A program made the position numbers and the translations under genes. Of a DNA stretch of 64,000 nucleotides, positions 21,890 to 32,274 are shown piece by piece (position 1 is the stretch's first letter; the number at the start of each line of letters is the position of its first letter). The stretch comes from Topomyia yanbarensis (taxonomy: Eukaryota; Arthropoda; Insecta; Diptera; Culicidae): the NCBI RefSeq assembly GCF_030247195.1, contig NC_080671.1, positions 205,943,397 to 206,007,396 of the forward strand, read 5' to 3'. The notes under the pieces are model-generated. The model did not search any database, was not told the origin of the DNA, and was given only the letters and a program-made list of their open reading frames with translations.

Positions 21890-22400
21890 TTTGGTGAACC
21901 GGGTACACGAGTGGATCACCAGTCTACTTGCGAGGGCTATTTTGTATACAAATTTAATGTATAGCTTATGACTGAAAGAACGAATTAACCCTTATGATTT
22001 TGGTAAATATATACAAACATTTTTCAAATACATAAGGGTTGATTTCTCTTGCAGACATGAGCAATCCTATAAATTTGTATACCAAATAGCCTTCGCAAGT
22101 AAACTAGTGATCTACTCGTTCGTCCGGTTTACTCAAGCTTAGGGGTTGATTCAACTATGAGTGGTTCTTTGAATTATATACCAAATAGCCATTGGCCAAT
22201 GCGTATAACCGAGACCAAGGATCTGAAGCAGTGCAAAGCAGCTGAGCATCCGCCGGGCGATGTGGTCGCCGACCCGCCGTCGAAAGTGGCGACCCTTGTA
22301 AGCAAACTTATGATTTACTCGTTTGCCCGGGTTACTCAAACATAGTTTAAATCCGATGGAGCAGAGCGACGTCAGACAGCACCATACTTGAAGCAATGTG
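21890..22400. repeat. paired foldbacks of a ACGAGTGGATCAC family
   Basis: The segment ACACGAGTGGATCACCAG...ATTTTGTATACAAATTT (about 21905-21958) is mirrored by AATTTGTATACCAAATAGCC...TGATCTACTCGTTCGTCC (about 22070-22125). The adjoining 22270-22395 is an inverted relative of 48290-48440 (shared AGTTTAAATCCGA/TCGGACTTAAACT and GACGTCGCT words). A dispersed mosquito repeat; no gene. Confidence 0.6.
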
Positions 22401-22454
22401 GCGTAGCCACATTTTGCACCAACACCTAATATAACAGAGATTTCAAAGTATATT

Positions 22455-22540
22455 TCAAATTATGCCAAACGACCATTATGCCAAATGAAATCATGTGTCA
22501 CCTGCTGTTATGTCAAATGAACTTATGCCAAACGACGTGC
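22455..22540. repeat. TATGCCAAATGA simple-motif repeat
   Basis: Repeated TATGCCAAACGACC / TATGCCAAATGAA words. The inverted form CATTTGGCATAA dominates 47460-47640, so both belong to one diffuse repeat type. Confidence 0.6.
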
Positions 22541-23159
22541 TCCCTATACGTCAATACCATTTGAAATGCACATCGTCAAGACAATTTTCTTCCATTACAC
22601 GTTCAATACTTTTGTCAATATTCTCTAGTATTAACAAATATATTGAACGTGTAAGGGCCGCTATAAAAAAGTTTGATACAAGCGATCAACTCAACTGTTG
22701 GACAATGACCACGTCTCAAAGTGATCGACTGATAAAAAAGAGCATGCGTGACCTGTATAAATAACTTTCCCGTATGTAATGAAGCGCTTAGATGCTCCTT
22801 TTTGATAGGTAAGCCTGAAATCGGCTTGGAAATTTCGCATTATCACCGTCGTTTTAAAATTTTACAAAAATCCGTTTTTGCTTTATTTATTAGTAAACGT
22901 ACGTTCTGAAAAAAATTAAATAAAATAAAATGGATACACGTGCACATATTCCCGATCAGAAAATGCAAAAATATTTTGTAGAACAAAAGTTATTCGCAAT
23001 TAAAACTGGGAAAAAATTTCAGCAGAAATTATTGAAACGGGACCTCGGTATTGAAACGTTAGAAGTATTCTACTTCAGAATCAATCAATTTTATCACGTT
23101 TAAAACTTCTGCGAAAATATCGACGCCAACTTTTTTTATCGAGCGGATATGCCAAATTA

Positions 23160-23560
23160 AATGGAAGATCCAAATGCAGCTGCGACGGCATCCCCAGTTG
23201 CAAACCTATAGGAAAAGCGATCCGGTGACGTGGTTCGGTCAAACCGAAGCTCAGTTCGTGCTAGCTGGCGTAATCCTTGATGCAACCAAATTTTACCACA
23301 TTATCACAAAAGTGGATCAGAGCGTTCTATGCCCCATTTCAGATTTAGTCGCAAAACCTCCTCAAGATGACAAGGCCATCAAGGACAGGTTGCTGAGCCG
23401 TTTTCAAAAGTCGGCACAAGCAAAATGTAAAAAATTGCAGAATTCCTGCGAATTGGACGACATGAAGCCGACACATCTACTAACCAGAATGCAGGACCTG
23501 GTAAGTTTTGACTATCCACGACGGCACACTATCCAAGTTGACTGAAACGGAGATAATAGA
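23160..23560 (+). pseudogene. Ty3/gypsy-type gag fragment
   Basis: About 120 codons (23174-23545) with the Gag pattern DPVTWFGQTEAQFVLAGVI, then KFYHIITKVD, KDRLLSRF, and a final MKPTHLLTRMQDL. This W-F-x-Q-x-E-x-Q-F capsid N-terminal pattern is characteristic of arthropod Ty3/gypsy retrotransposons. It stops shortly afterwards; no nucleocapsid, protease or reverse transcriptase follows and no LTRs were found near it. An isolated decayed fragment. Confidence 0.7.
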
Positions 23561-23960
23561 TAGAATTTTCCTTCTCGTATATCCATGTGGCAGTCACAAG
23601 TTCGCAAACAACAAAATAACACGATTTTTATGTATAAAATACCTACTTCGATATATCAGTTCAATGATACTATTAGCCCGTGAAAAAAACGCACAAAAAA
23701 CCGTGCTATTTCGACAAACCGTGTAAAAAAATCCGTGTTATATCGAGAAACCGTGAAAAAACCGCATGTTTTGAGAAACCACGAAAAACATTTTTTAATA
23801 GAGTTTAGTAACGGCAGGTGAATTAAATAGGGGAATTAAAGTGTCATTTGGCTGTCAAAGAAAAATCAGGTAACTCCTCACACCAACGAGAATCGCATTC
23901 GATTTACATCATACGCGTACACGTTAGTCGGAATGAGAAAGGCAGGGAGAGATAGGTGTA

Positions 23961-24435
23961 CACTCAAGTTTTTTTACGCGGTTTTTTTTGCGCGGTATTT
24001 TTTTACGCGGTTTTTTTTACGCGAATTTTGAAATTTACGCGGTTTTCATTTACGCGGATTTTGAAATTTACGCGGTTTTCATTTACGCGGATTTTGAAAT
24101 TTACGCGGTTTTCATTTACGCGGTTTTTGAAATTTACGCGGTTTTCATTTACGCGGATTTTGGAATTTACGCGGTATCCATCAATGAGGTTCCCTTTATC
24201 GCGGATTCTTAAATTTAAGTGGTCTTCATTTACGCGGATTTTGAAATTTACGCGGTTTTCATTTACGCGTATTTTGAAATTTACGCGGTTTTCATTTACG
24301 CGGATTTTGAAATTTACGCGGTTTTCATTTACGCGGATTTTGAAATTTACGCGGTTTTCATTTACGCGGATTTTGAAATTTACGCGGTTTTCATTTACGC
24401 GGCTCGTATCCCCCGCGTAAAAAAAAACCTGAGTG
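23961..24435. mobile_element. TA-flanked element built of 33 bp tandem repeats
   Basis: The termini are CACTCAAGTTTTTTTACGCG on the left and, as complement of the right, CACTCAGGTTTTTTTTTACG. TA lies on both sides (23959-23960 and 24436-24437). The interior from about 24015 is a head-to-tail array of a 33 bp unit (CGGATTTTGAAATTTACGCG plus GTTTTCATTTA), about eleven copies with one diverged block at 24170-24225. Because 33 is a multiple of three, several frames stay open, but no real protein is implied. A right-end fragment of the same family lies at 9126-9229. Confidence 0.85.
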
Positions 24436-24552
24436 TATATGGAAGTCTCGAGCAAAAGAAGAGCGTGGAGGTTAAAACATCGCGGAAAAAACACTTTCCG
24501 AAATATGCATAATTTACATATTTTTCTTCGATCTACCCAATTTTAGCCATAA

Positions 24553-25038
24553 GAAACTGACAATACATAGTTTAAAAATGTTACACAGCATGAGTTGCCA
24601 CCCTTTACAGTCGGTTAACATTCATAAATATTTTATCGAAAAATGTAAATATTAAGCGACTCTAGTGAAGGTGATGATAAGTTTTCATTATTGTGAAACT
24701 GATAAGACATAGTTTAAAAATGTTACACAGCATGAATTGCCACCCTTTACAGTCGGTTATCATTCATAAATATTTTATCGAAAAATGTAAATATTAAGGT
24801 TGCACAGAGAATGCTCAAAATTCGCAAACGAAAAAAGCAGTTTTTTTCCACACCGTATGTCAGATCTTCATAAAAATCAATCAGCAGTACTGTAATAACA
24901 TTCTACATACGCTGATTGATTTTTATGATCTGACATACGGTGTGGAAAAAAACTGCTTTTTTCGTTTGCGAATTTTGCGCATTCTCTGTGCAACCTTAAG
25001 CGACTCTATTGAAGGTGATGATAAGTTTTCATTATTGT
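24553..25038. repeat. 142 bp tandem duplication, second unit interrupted
   Basis: Unit 1 (24553-24694) and unit 2 (24695-24797 plus 25000-25038) share ACATAGTTTAAAAATGTTAC, CCCTTTACAGTCGGTTA and AAGGTGATGATAAGTTTTC. Unit 2 is split by the TTAA-flanked MITE at 24798-24995. Confidence 0.9.
24798..24995. mobile_element. TTAA-flanked 198 bp MITE
   Basis: Arms of about 85-90 bp: GGTTGCACAGAGAATGCTCA on the left, and TGCGCATTCTCTGTGCAACC on the right, with CAGTTTTTTTCCACACCGTA mirrored inside. Flanked by TTAA at 24794-24797 and 24996-24999. Unit 1 of the surrounding tandem duplication shows the uninterrupted site ATATTAAGCGACTCT, so the insertion and TTAA duplication are directly visible. TTAA targeting is typical of piggyBac-type transposases. 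Confidence 0.93.
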
Positions 25039-25039
25039 G

Positions 25040-25609
25040 CGCTCGTTTCACGCTGAACTCACGAATCAGTTGCAAAATATAGTTAAAGACTAATTGATTC
25101 ACGATATTATTAAGAAAATATTAAGCTATTCATAGAGAATATGCTTTAAATCCCGGGCTAAAAAAGGTGAATAAAATGCACGACGTTTGTTTACATATTC
25201 CTGATTTTTCTCAAAGCGTTTGTAGAAGGCACCTCAGTACACTTGACTGTCCCCATGGCATTGGATATTTTCAATGCACGTGGGGGCTACCAATGTGCCA
25301 AAATGGTCAAAGAGTCAAAGTCCACCAATGTATCAAAATGGCACTTTTTTTAAATATCAGAAAAAGGTTTTTAATTACAATTCAAGTCACAGATAATGGA
25401 TGCTTTGGCTTTATTCGAAATGTGTTTAAACATCGGTAATTGAAATTTGAAATAACGCGGGTTGCGCTTGGTGGCGCAGTGATCACCGCAATGCAGTTGG
25501 AGTGTAACTGTGTCTTTCAACGTTTATCAATTTGAGTTCACAAAGTTTTTTCAATAAATTTTGTTCCAGTCTAAATGTCTTTTATGCGGTCTTAAGCTAG
25601 TAAAACAAT
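25040..25609. other. intronic stretch without recognised features
   Basis: No gene. GGTGGCGCAGTGATC at about 25471 resembles a tRNA-type A box, but no B box or cloverleaf could be found. Confidence 0.4.
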
Positions 25610-27030
25610 AATTTTTGATATGTTAAGTGCACAAAGGGTTAGCCAAAGTGTGGGGGAGTCGTTTATCTACTCTTCCGGCCATCACATCATGTAATAAGTA
25701 TACTTCATACGTATGACTATGAATGAGATGTGACACTTAATTACCTGACAGTTGTGGTTTTCATAGGATTTTGTGCTTTTTAACATACCGGTTCGGATAT
25801 CACATCTCATCAGCAATAGTGCAGTGGGTATACGGCAAAGTTCCCCCCGAGTAGTACTAAACTGACAAACCAAAGTATATGAATTTTGCTTGTTCAGTTT
25901 GATAAGCTAGGAACTATAAGCGGAAATTTTATTATGCAGGGAAAAATACGTATTGTTGGGTCTGAGTAGGAGAACTTACTTTGGTTCTTGGAAATAACAA
26001 ATCGCTTCCTCAGGTCGGTGTGATATATTCGAGTTGAATGCTTAGTGGTTGAAAAGCGCATTTAGTTCGAGCAGATTAAGTCGTTTGGAGGATTGGTGGT
26101 CTCCGTGAGCAGCGCCAAATAACTCTCAAGTATCTAAGAAAAGGGGATTGTTTCTGCGAAATTTAAAAATATTGTCACTACCAGGGATGCCAACGGTACC
26201 GGTAAACTACGTTTTTCGGTATATTTACATTTGCACAAGCCGCACAGCCCGCTACAGCGACGCATCACTACAGCTCTTGCCAGAACGGTAGCCAAACTGA
26301 GTACATTTTCCCGTACAGCAGTAGAATACATTTTTGTTTTGCTGCTGTACTCTGTCTGTTCGGTGAGAGTGTGGCGTAGTAAAATTTTGTTCTCTCGCTT
26401 TGTACACTTTTCTCTGCATAGTCAAAGGGAGAGGCCCGCACACGAAAGCGTTAATGCCGGTCGTGGCGTAAACGAACCGCATTCATTGTCGTCGTTTGTG
26501 ATTAAAAATATTGAATAGATTAAAAATATTAAAAAGTGTAAAATAAGGAAAGAGAAACTGTACCGCTCGCGTCTGGTGGCTGTACAGGGTTACTGCTTTG
26601 CTTACAGACTGCCGTACAGCGCTGGTCGTCCTGCACTAGCGAACGACAGCAGCGTTGATAGAGAAATTAGAATGTAGGCAGAAAAATTACAGCCGCAGAA
26701 AAAGTAGGCATTTGCATCCTTGGTCACTACTCTAGCATATTTTCCTAGTGTAGATCATAGCAACTACCAATACCGACTAGAACAGAGGTTATCAAATTCT
26801 GTTTTAAGAACAAAAAAAATATAGGTTGTAGTGAATAAAGTATTCGTGAGAAAGGCCCATACTGTAAGCATCTTTCATCATATTTATTAAAAGTCGATTG
26901 ATCCGTTTCAGATCTAAGAGCCGAGGAGGAGGAGAATAGGAGCAAGACAAAAGCTGTTTCAATTCCAAATTTGTTTATTGCAGAGATCGATAACTCAAAC
27001 GTACTGGCAGCACATTCTTTGGGGTAGACA
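25610..27030. repeat. dispersed repeat family R, copy 1
   Basis: It shares with 29630-31160 (same orientation) and 48960-49500 (inverted) the segments CGGCCATCACATC...GATGTGACAC, TCGGTGTG...TTCGAGT, CGACTAGAACAG, AAGTATTCG and AGTCGATTGATCCG. It is diverged and interrupted by the hAT-like element at 26182-26722. No coding frame. Class unknown. Confidence 0.65.
26182..26722. mobile_element. 541 bp hAT-like element
   Basis: Flanked by the 8 bp duplication GTCACTAC (26174-26181 and 26723-26730), which fits nTnnnnAn. The termini are CAGGGATGCCAACGG and, complemented, CAAGGATGCAAATGCC. The interior has no transposase. It sits inside repeat family R. Confidence 0.8.
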
Positions 27031-29629
27031 AACAAGAGGACATCACACTTTTTGAGCCCTCTGTCAAGGATTGCATCTCTGTACAGCCAGCATCAGTGCC
27101 ATCAAAATCAAAACAATAAATTTGGATCGAATCATTAAAAGCTGTATGTATTTGGTTACAAAGTGTTGATTTTCTGAATGATATGGTATCTAATCATGTC
27201 GCAAGATGCAAGGCGTCGTGCGGAATTCTTAAATATTGTGCATAGCGCCGAACATAATTCTTTGTTTGGGGCTTTATAGCTATAATCCCCCCTATATGCA
27301 GGTAACCGTCAAACTCCATGTGTTGGTATAAGGTTGCCAGGGGACTGTTTCTGAGACACACATGTGCAAAAATTTAGTCTTCCTACCGAAGAACTGTGTT
27401 CAATTGGCAGAGTCCCCGTATAAATAAATACCATTCCAGAAAGCTTCGGAACCATTTCCAAACTATTCATATAATACTCACCATATTGGGAACACTATTG
27501 ATATATCAAGGGCTCAGTGCAAGCCCCCCCCCCCCCCCCCCCCCGTAAAAAATATCAAAATCCCAAATTATTGTATGTTATTCTGTAATGAATTCAAAGA
27601 CACCGATTTCTGATCAAAAAACTAAATTTGAAGATATTTATTTGAATAAAAATATTGTTTAGCATTCGATTTTTTTTCGTAAATTCAAAAGAAAGAGCGG
27701 CTGAAATCGAATTGGGCCGTTTTTCCTTATAGTCCTGGTGAGAGATAAGTAATCTTACATATTATTTGATTACGATTTTTGTACAGGAATGCACATGTTT
27801 ATTACATAACGGCTTTTACACATAGAATACTTAAAACGATTTACTTTATCATCATAACAAGCCCTACATTTATAACGTTCTCTATTCGATACACGCATTT
27901 TTATATTGAATTAATGTCAGATTCGTCCCAATCTCCGTTCGAAGGATTTTCAGTTCATATATCATGTGGACCAAAAAATCGTAATTTTTGACCCCCTCCT
28001 CTCCCTCTCTGTAGAAGCAGTTAAATCTTTTAGTTCCATTCGAAAGGCGAGAAAATTTCCTATTCAATGGTTTTCTCATATCTTTTAGTTAATTAGTTTT
28101 AATTACTTTTTAGCTGTAAAGTAGTTAAAAGTTAGTGTTTTTGAGGAGGTTTTTGCTAATTTTTTCGAAATAATGAAGTATGAATATAGCAATATCCATT
28201 ATCCAAAAGTTGGGTTTTAGGGCGATTCATAATTTGTTCTTGGACGACATATTCCTATCTCTTCTCATTTCTTTGTAATTTCATTACTAAACTTTTCCTG
28301 TAACCGACTTGCAAGTGCTTAAAAGCCTCTAATCTGAAAAATATGATTTATATCGTTATTTACAAGATTTTATTGGAAAGCTGAGAAAATGTCCTATCAG
28401 TGTATGTACAAATATCTTTTAGTTAAGTGTACTAAATGATTTTTTACTAACGAAATAACTCAAAATTTGTGTTTTGGAGTTTTTTAATTATTCTAATTAT
28501 TAATCAACAAAAAAAATTACGGTTGACGCAAATACTTCACGTTTGAACGACAAATGACAGGATCGAAAATGACTATCAGGTACTTCAGAAATCTATTAGA
28601 AGGCCGTCGTTTCATCATCTTCACCTATCGTAATCCCCCAACAAACGCTATGACTACGAATTTTATCTGTCTACTTCACGAGGAGAGAGCGCAACAGTTA
28701 ATTTCGCAATTTACATTGCCGACAAGCAAAGCATTATAACAGATACACTATCTAATGTGGATACGACTCTTCTTCGCATATAGATTACAAAATCATTGCA
28801 TTGAAGCAGGACAAGAACGCTAAACTTCAAGAATTACTTAAGTCCACGAATTGCTTGCTAACTCTCAGGAAACTCATCATACAGCTATGTTTCCAACTAC
28901 TTGGTTTCACCCGCCCATTTATACCATAACCGCATCAGGGAGGTTTGTGTCCAATAGATTTGTTTGGTCAGCACCGTAGGCATCAGCTGCCTCACCACAC
29001 ACGGACGACCGCATACCACCGGCAAGTAAATGGAACGACTGAACGGTTTCACGATAAACTAAAGTAAGCTATCATGTGCGTCGATGCCTCGATGTCACTC
29101 GATGTTCATTAACTTTGTTTGGCTTGTGAACCGCGTTCGCAAAGATATGAATTGTTCTTCTGCTGAATTGATGTACGGTCAACCCTTTCGTATACCTGTA
29201 GTTCTTTGAACCACCGGAGAAATTCTTTGTTGTGCATTGCGTGATGGAACAGATACGACCAATTGAAACACGACACCACACGAACGCAAAATTTTCGTGA
29301 ACGGGCACTTCAACGATTGCACACAGTCTTTGTACGCCACGAATGGGCAAACCGATTCAGTTTAGTGAGTCAACCGTATCCGATTCACTCACTAAAATGA
29401 ATCAACTCTTTTGATCGATTTAGTGACTCGTGCTTTGAAAAATGATTGTTTGAGATAAAACGAGAAAAAATCCAGGGCTTTAAAAAACGCTTTCGTGTTA
29501 CACATATTTGAATAAATCTTCTATCATAGTTCCATTTTCAATAATGGACTCTCCTTTTATGTTTCTCGAATACTATTAGAGAGGATGTTGACGTTGAAGG
29601 TACGCATAGACGATTTAGTATAAAAGAGT
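27031..29629. other. AT-rich intronic stretch
   Basis: No supported gene. A C homopolymer of about 20 bases lies at 27525-27544. Frames in this stretch are short and have no recognisable domain. Confidence 0.5.
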
Positions 29630-31160
29630 AAGGGTAAACTATTTTTTTACTTCCATCAAATAGTTGGAGGATACCATGGGGGGGGAGGAAGGGGAGGAGT
29701 TGCTTCTCTAATCTTCCGGTCATCACATCGCATGCTTTGGTATTCTTAGTATGTATAACAAACATGAAGATGTGACACAAGGCGCCAAGAGCGCACTAAA
29801 ATCCTGTCAATCCCATGTTTCATTGGATTGTCTGCTCTAAATATATCACCAGGGGACCATTCATAAATGATGTTGGATATTGACAATAGGGGAAGAGGGT
29901 TTCGAGATAAAAACTAAAAATGAATTTTAGACGTATCAGCGGATCAGGGATAAAAAACGAACAACATTGCTTATGAATGGCCCCCACACAAAGAATATTC
30001 CATAACGAATATCACGTAACATCGGTGACAGAGCATTGGGATCAAGGCCAAGTCCCCCCTGGGTCGTGCATAACTGAGAAGCAACATCAATTTAGGCACA
30101 GATAGCAGACCATTTATTTTCATTTTGTTTTGTTTTGTCCTTTCATTTGTTTCTCCTGCTATGATGTGTGCGGATCGGAGCGGATCGAGCGTGACGGCCA
30201 AGGAAACGGAAAGCCAGTGGCCCAAACAGATCAGGAACAGGAGGGAGGACTACGAACAAGGGAACGGACAACAGAGGAGAAATCGTTTACTCATTTATTA
30301 TAACTACGATACTAATCACAATTATTTTGCTTTTCTTGTTTCGTTTCAGCAAACCAAAATCTATACGGACTAGCACATACGAACAGTTAGGCTTTGTAGG
30401 TTCTCATCTTGACATAGTCTAGATGGGCGGATGAACGTCTGCCAGGGGGTGGGCTGAGAAATGACAATGACACTGTACGAGAGGGCGCTGGGTCTGTGGC
30501 CTTCGACTAGCATGGTCCATTCTCATTGATTCGGAAGTCTTCTTGGTAGATATGTGCTCCTACTTGCAAGTTGATCAATTCGCTTGGGTGGGGGATATGT
30601 GGATCCTACTAGTTGTCGACTCTTTTGATCGTGAGTATGAGGCTAGTTCAGGAAAGGAGTGCAGGACTGGCACCTAAGAGATAGTTAATTATTCAGAACT
30701 TGTTCTTATGATTATTAAACTCGATCAAGCACACCGGCTCTCAGAAATGATAAGCAACCCTTTCGGGTCGGTGTGGTCTGTTCGAGTCGAACCAGGCGGA
30801 CATTCGTTTCGAGCAAACTTTATGTGGATAAATATTGCTTACGCCTTTATTGGCAGAGATTCTTTTTAACGAAATCCTAAAATACCTTCACTGGTATAGC
30901 TACTCAGGATAATAATAATAGAAAAATTAAGGGTTTGCCTGGTCCATAATGTAATGAATATGTATATTGACTAGAACAGGGATAATCGAGTTATGTTATA
31001 AGATAGAGAAGAAACAGCACAGTTGTAGGAAAAGTATTCGCGAGTAAGGACTAATAATACTGCTAGTATGTTTACCGTTTCAATTAATAGTCGATTGATC
31101 CGCTTCGGACCTAGGAGACAAAAACGAGATTAGGAAGAGACAGAAGCGGATTCAATGCGA
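29630..31160. repeat. dispersed repeat family R, copy 2
   Basis: Same family as 25610-27030, and the closest partner of the inverted copy at 48960-49500 (shared TGGTCCATAATGTAATGAAT, AGTCGATTGATCCGCTTCGG, CTTCTGTCTCTTCCTAATCT in complement). It carries a small MITE at 29852-29984. It shows the uninterrupted form (CCAGTCCTGCACTCC in complement) of a site that is occupied in the inverted copy. Confidence 0.7.
29852..29984. mobile_element. 133 bp MITE with GGGACCATTCATAA termini
   Basis: GGGGACCATTCATAAATGAT on the left is matched by the complement of GCTTATGAATGGCCCCC on the right. A related single end, TAATTTATGAATGGTCCCT, occurs at about 21766-21784. Confidence 0.7.
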
Positions 31161-31554
31161 AATTTGCCAATATGACGTTGACCTCAAGGCGATGGTAGGA
31201 TGATTTTCCATAGGATGACAGACTAGATGACACGACGTTACACGCTCTAAACTTGCGCCAAATTGTTTGTATGTATGTATGAATGTAAGCCCGTATGTAT
31301 GCCTTTTTTTTTTTACAATGGAGAAGACCTTTATGTCCTAGCCCAGTACACGTGCTAACGGTAGGGTCCAATCTACCACACGGGGTGCACTGGGGGCGTG
31401 TCGGACTCGAATGGTGACCAGCCATTAATACCGACTAAACTCCATTGGGCTCCGCCATCATTCCTCCCAGGAACTACCTCTCGGTATTACTTCTGGGGGG
31501 ATGGCTGTACTGAATGAACTCATTCACTCTCACTCACGCGATCATACATCCTGT

Positions 31555-32000
31555 ATGAGGCTTACTTGGGTGCTCTCTAAATCACACTTTGATTCACTCT
31601 CAAACACTCCCACATGAGGCTGACTTTTGTGCTCACCTTTTACGTTCCATGCGAGGCTGACTTGTGTGCTCACCTTACTCATTCCTTGCTAGGCTTACTT
31701 TTGTGCTCGCCCTACCCATACATGTGAGGCTGACTTGGGTGCTCACCCTATCACCTGATTCACTCTCAATCGTGCCACTCTATTGTACCTTTGTCACTCC
31801 CTCTGGCATCCCATGTGGGACATTTTTCTTAGGCCCCACTTCTGACATACCATGCGAGGCTGACTTTTGTGCTCACCTTTTTCATTCCTTGCTAGGCGGA
31901 CTTTTGTGCTAGCCTCTACCAACCTGTGAGGCTGACTTTTATGCTCACCCTTAACATGCAGTGTGAGACTGACTTGGATGCTCACCCTTTCACTCCTCTG
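31555..32000 (-). repeat. LINE 3' UTR degenerate tandem repeat
   Basis: About ten copies of the word GAGGCTGACTTTTGTGCTCACC (first 20 bases: GAGGCTGACTTTTGTGCTCA), spaced about 35-60 bp apart with variable filler such as CATTCCTTGCTAGGC. Part of the element's 3' UTR. Confidence 0.75.
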
Positions 32001-32274
32001 CCACGCCATGAGGCATCGATAGCTTAGTTCCAACATACTACGCTACGACCCTCCCGTCTTGGCATGAGGCAGTCCACTTATACGCCTATACACTCACTCT
32101 TCTGTCTTGCTTCGGGGTGGCTGGGTTTACCCCTTACGCGGTTGCCATTCGCTGCGCCAACCTACCTCGGCATGAACAGACCATTCACTCTCTTATTTTG
32201 CGCTTGGCCTTTTTTGCTCCAACTAACCAATCACTAGTTAGCCGTGCCCGCCGTCTGTTGCTCGGTTCGCCAGA

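Noticed and set aside
23956..24512. 150-codon frames on both strands with FTRILKFTRFS or RVNENRVNFKI repeats
   Set aside because: The 33 bp tandem unit is a multiple of three, so every stop-free frame stays open. These are by-products of the repeat array.
25465..25520. Possible tRNA or tRNA-derived SINE (GGTGGCGCAGTGATC)
   Set aside because: Only an A-box-like word. No B box, cloverleaf or SINE tail could be found.
30125..30373. 82-codon plus-strand frame near family R copy 2
   Set aside because: Composition is not protein-like and the frame crosses a repeat. No supporting signals.
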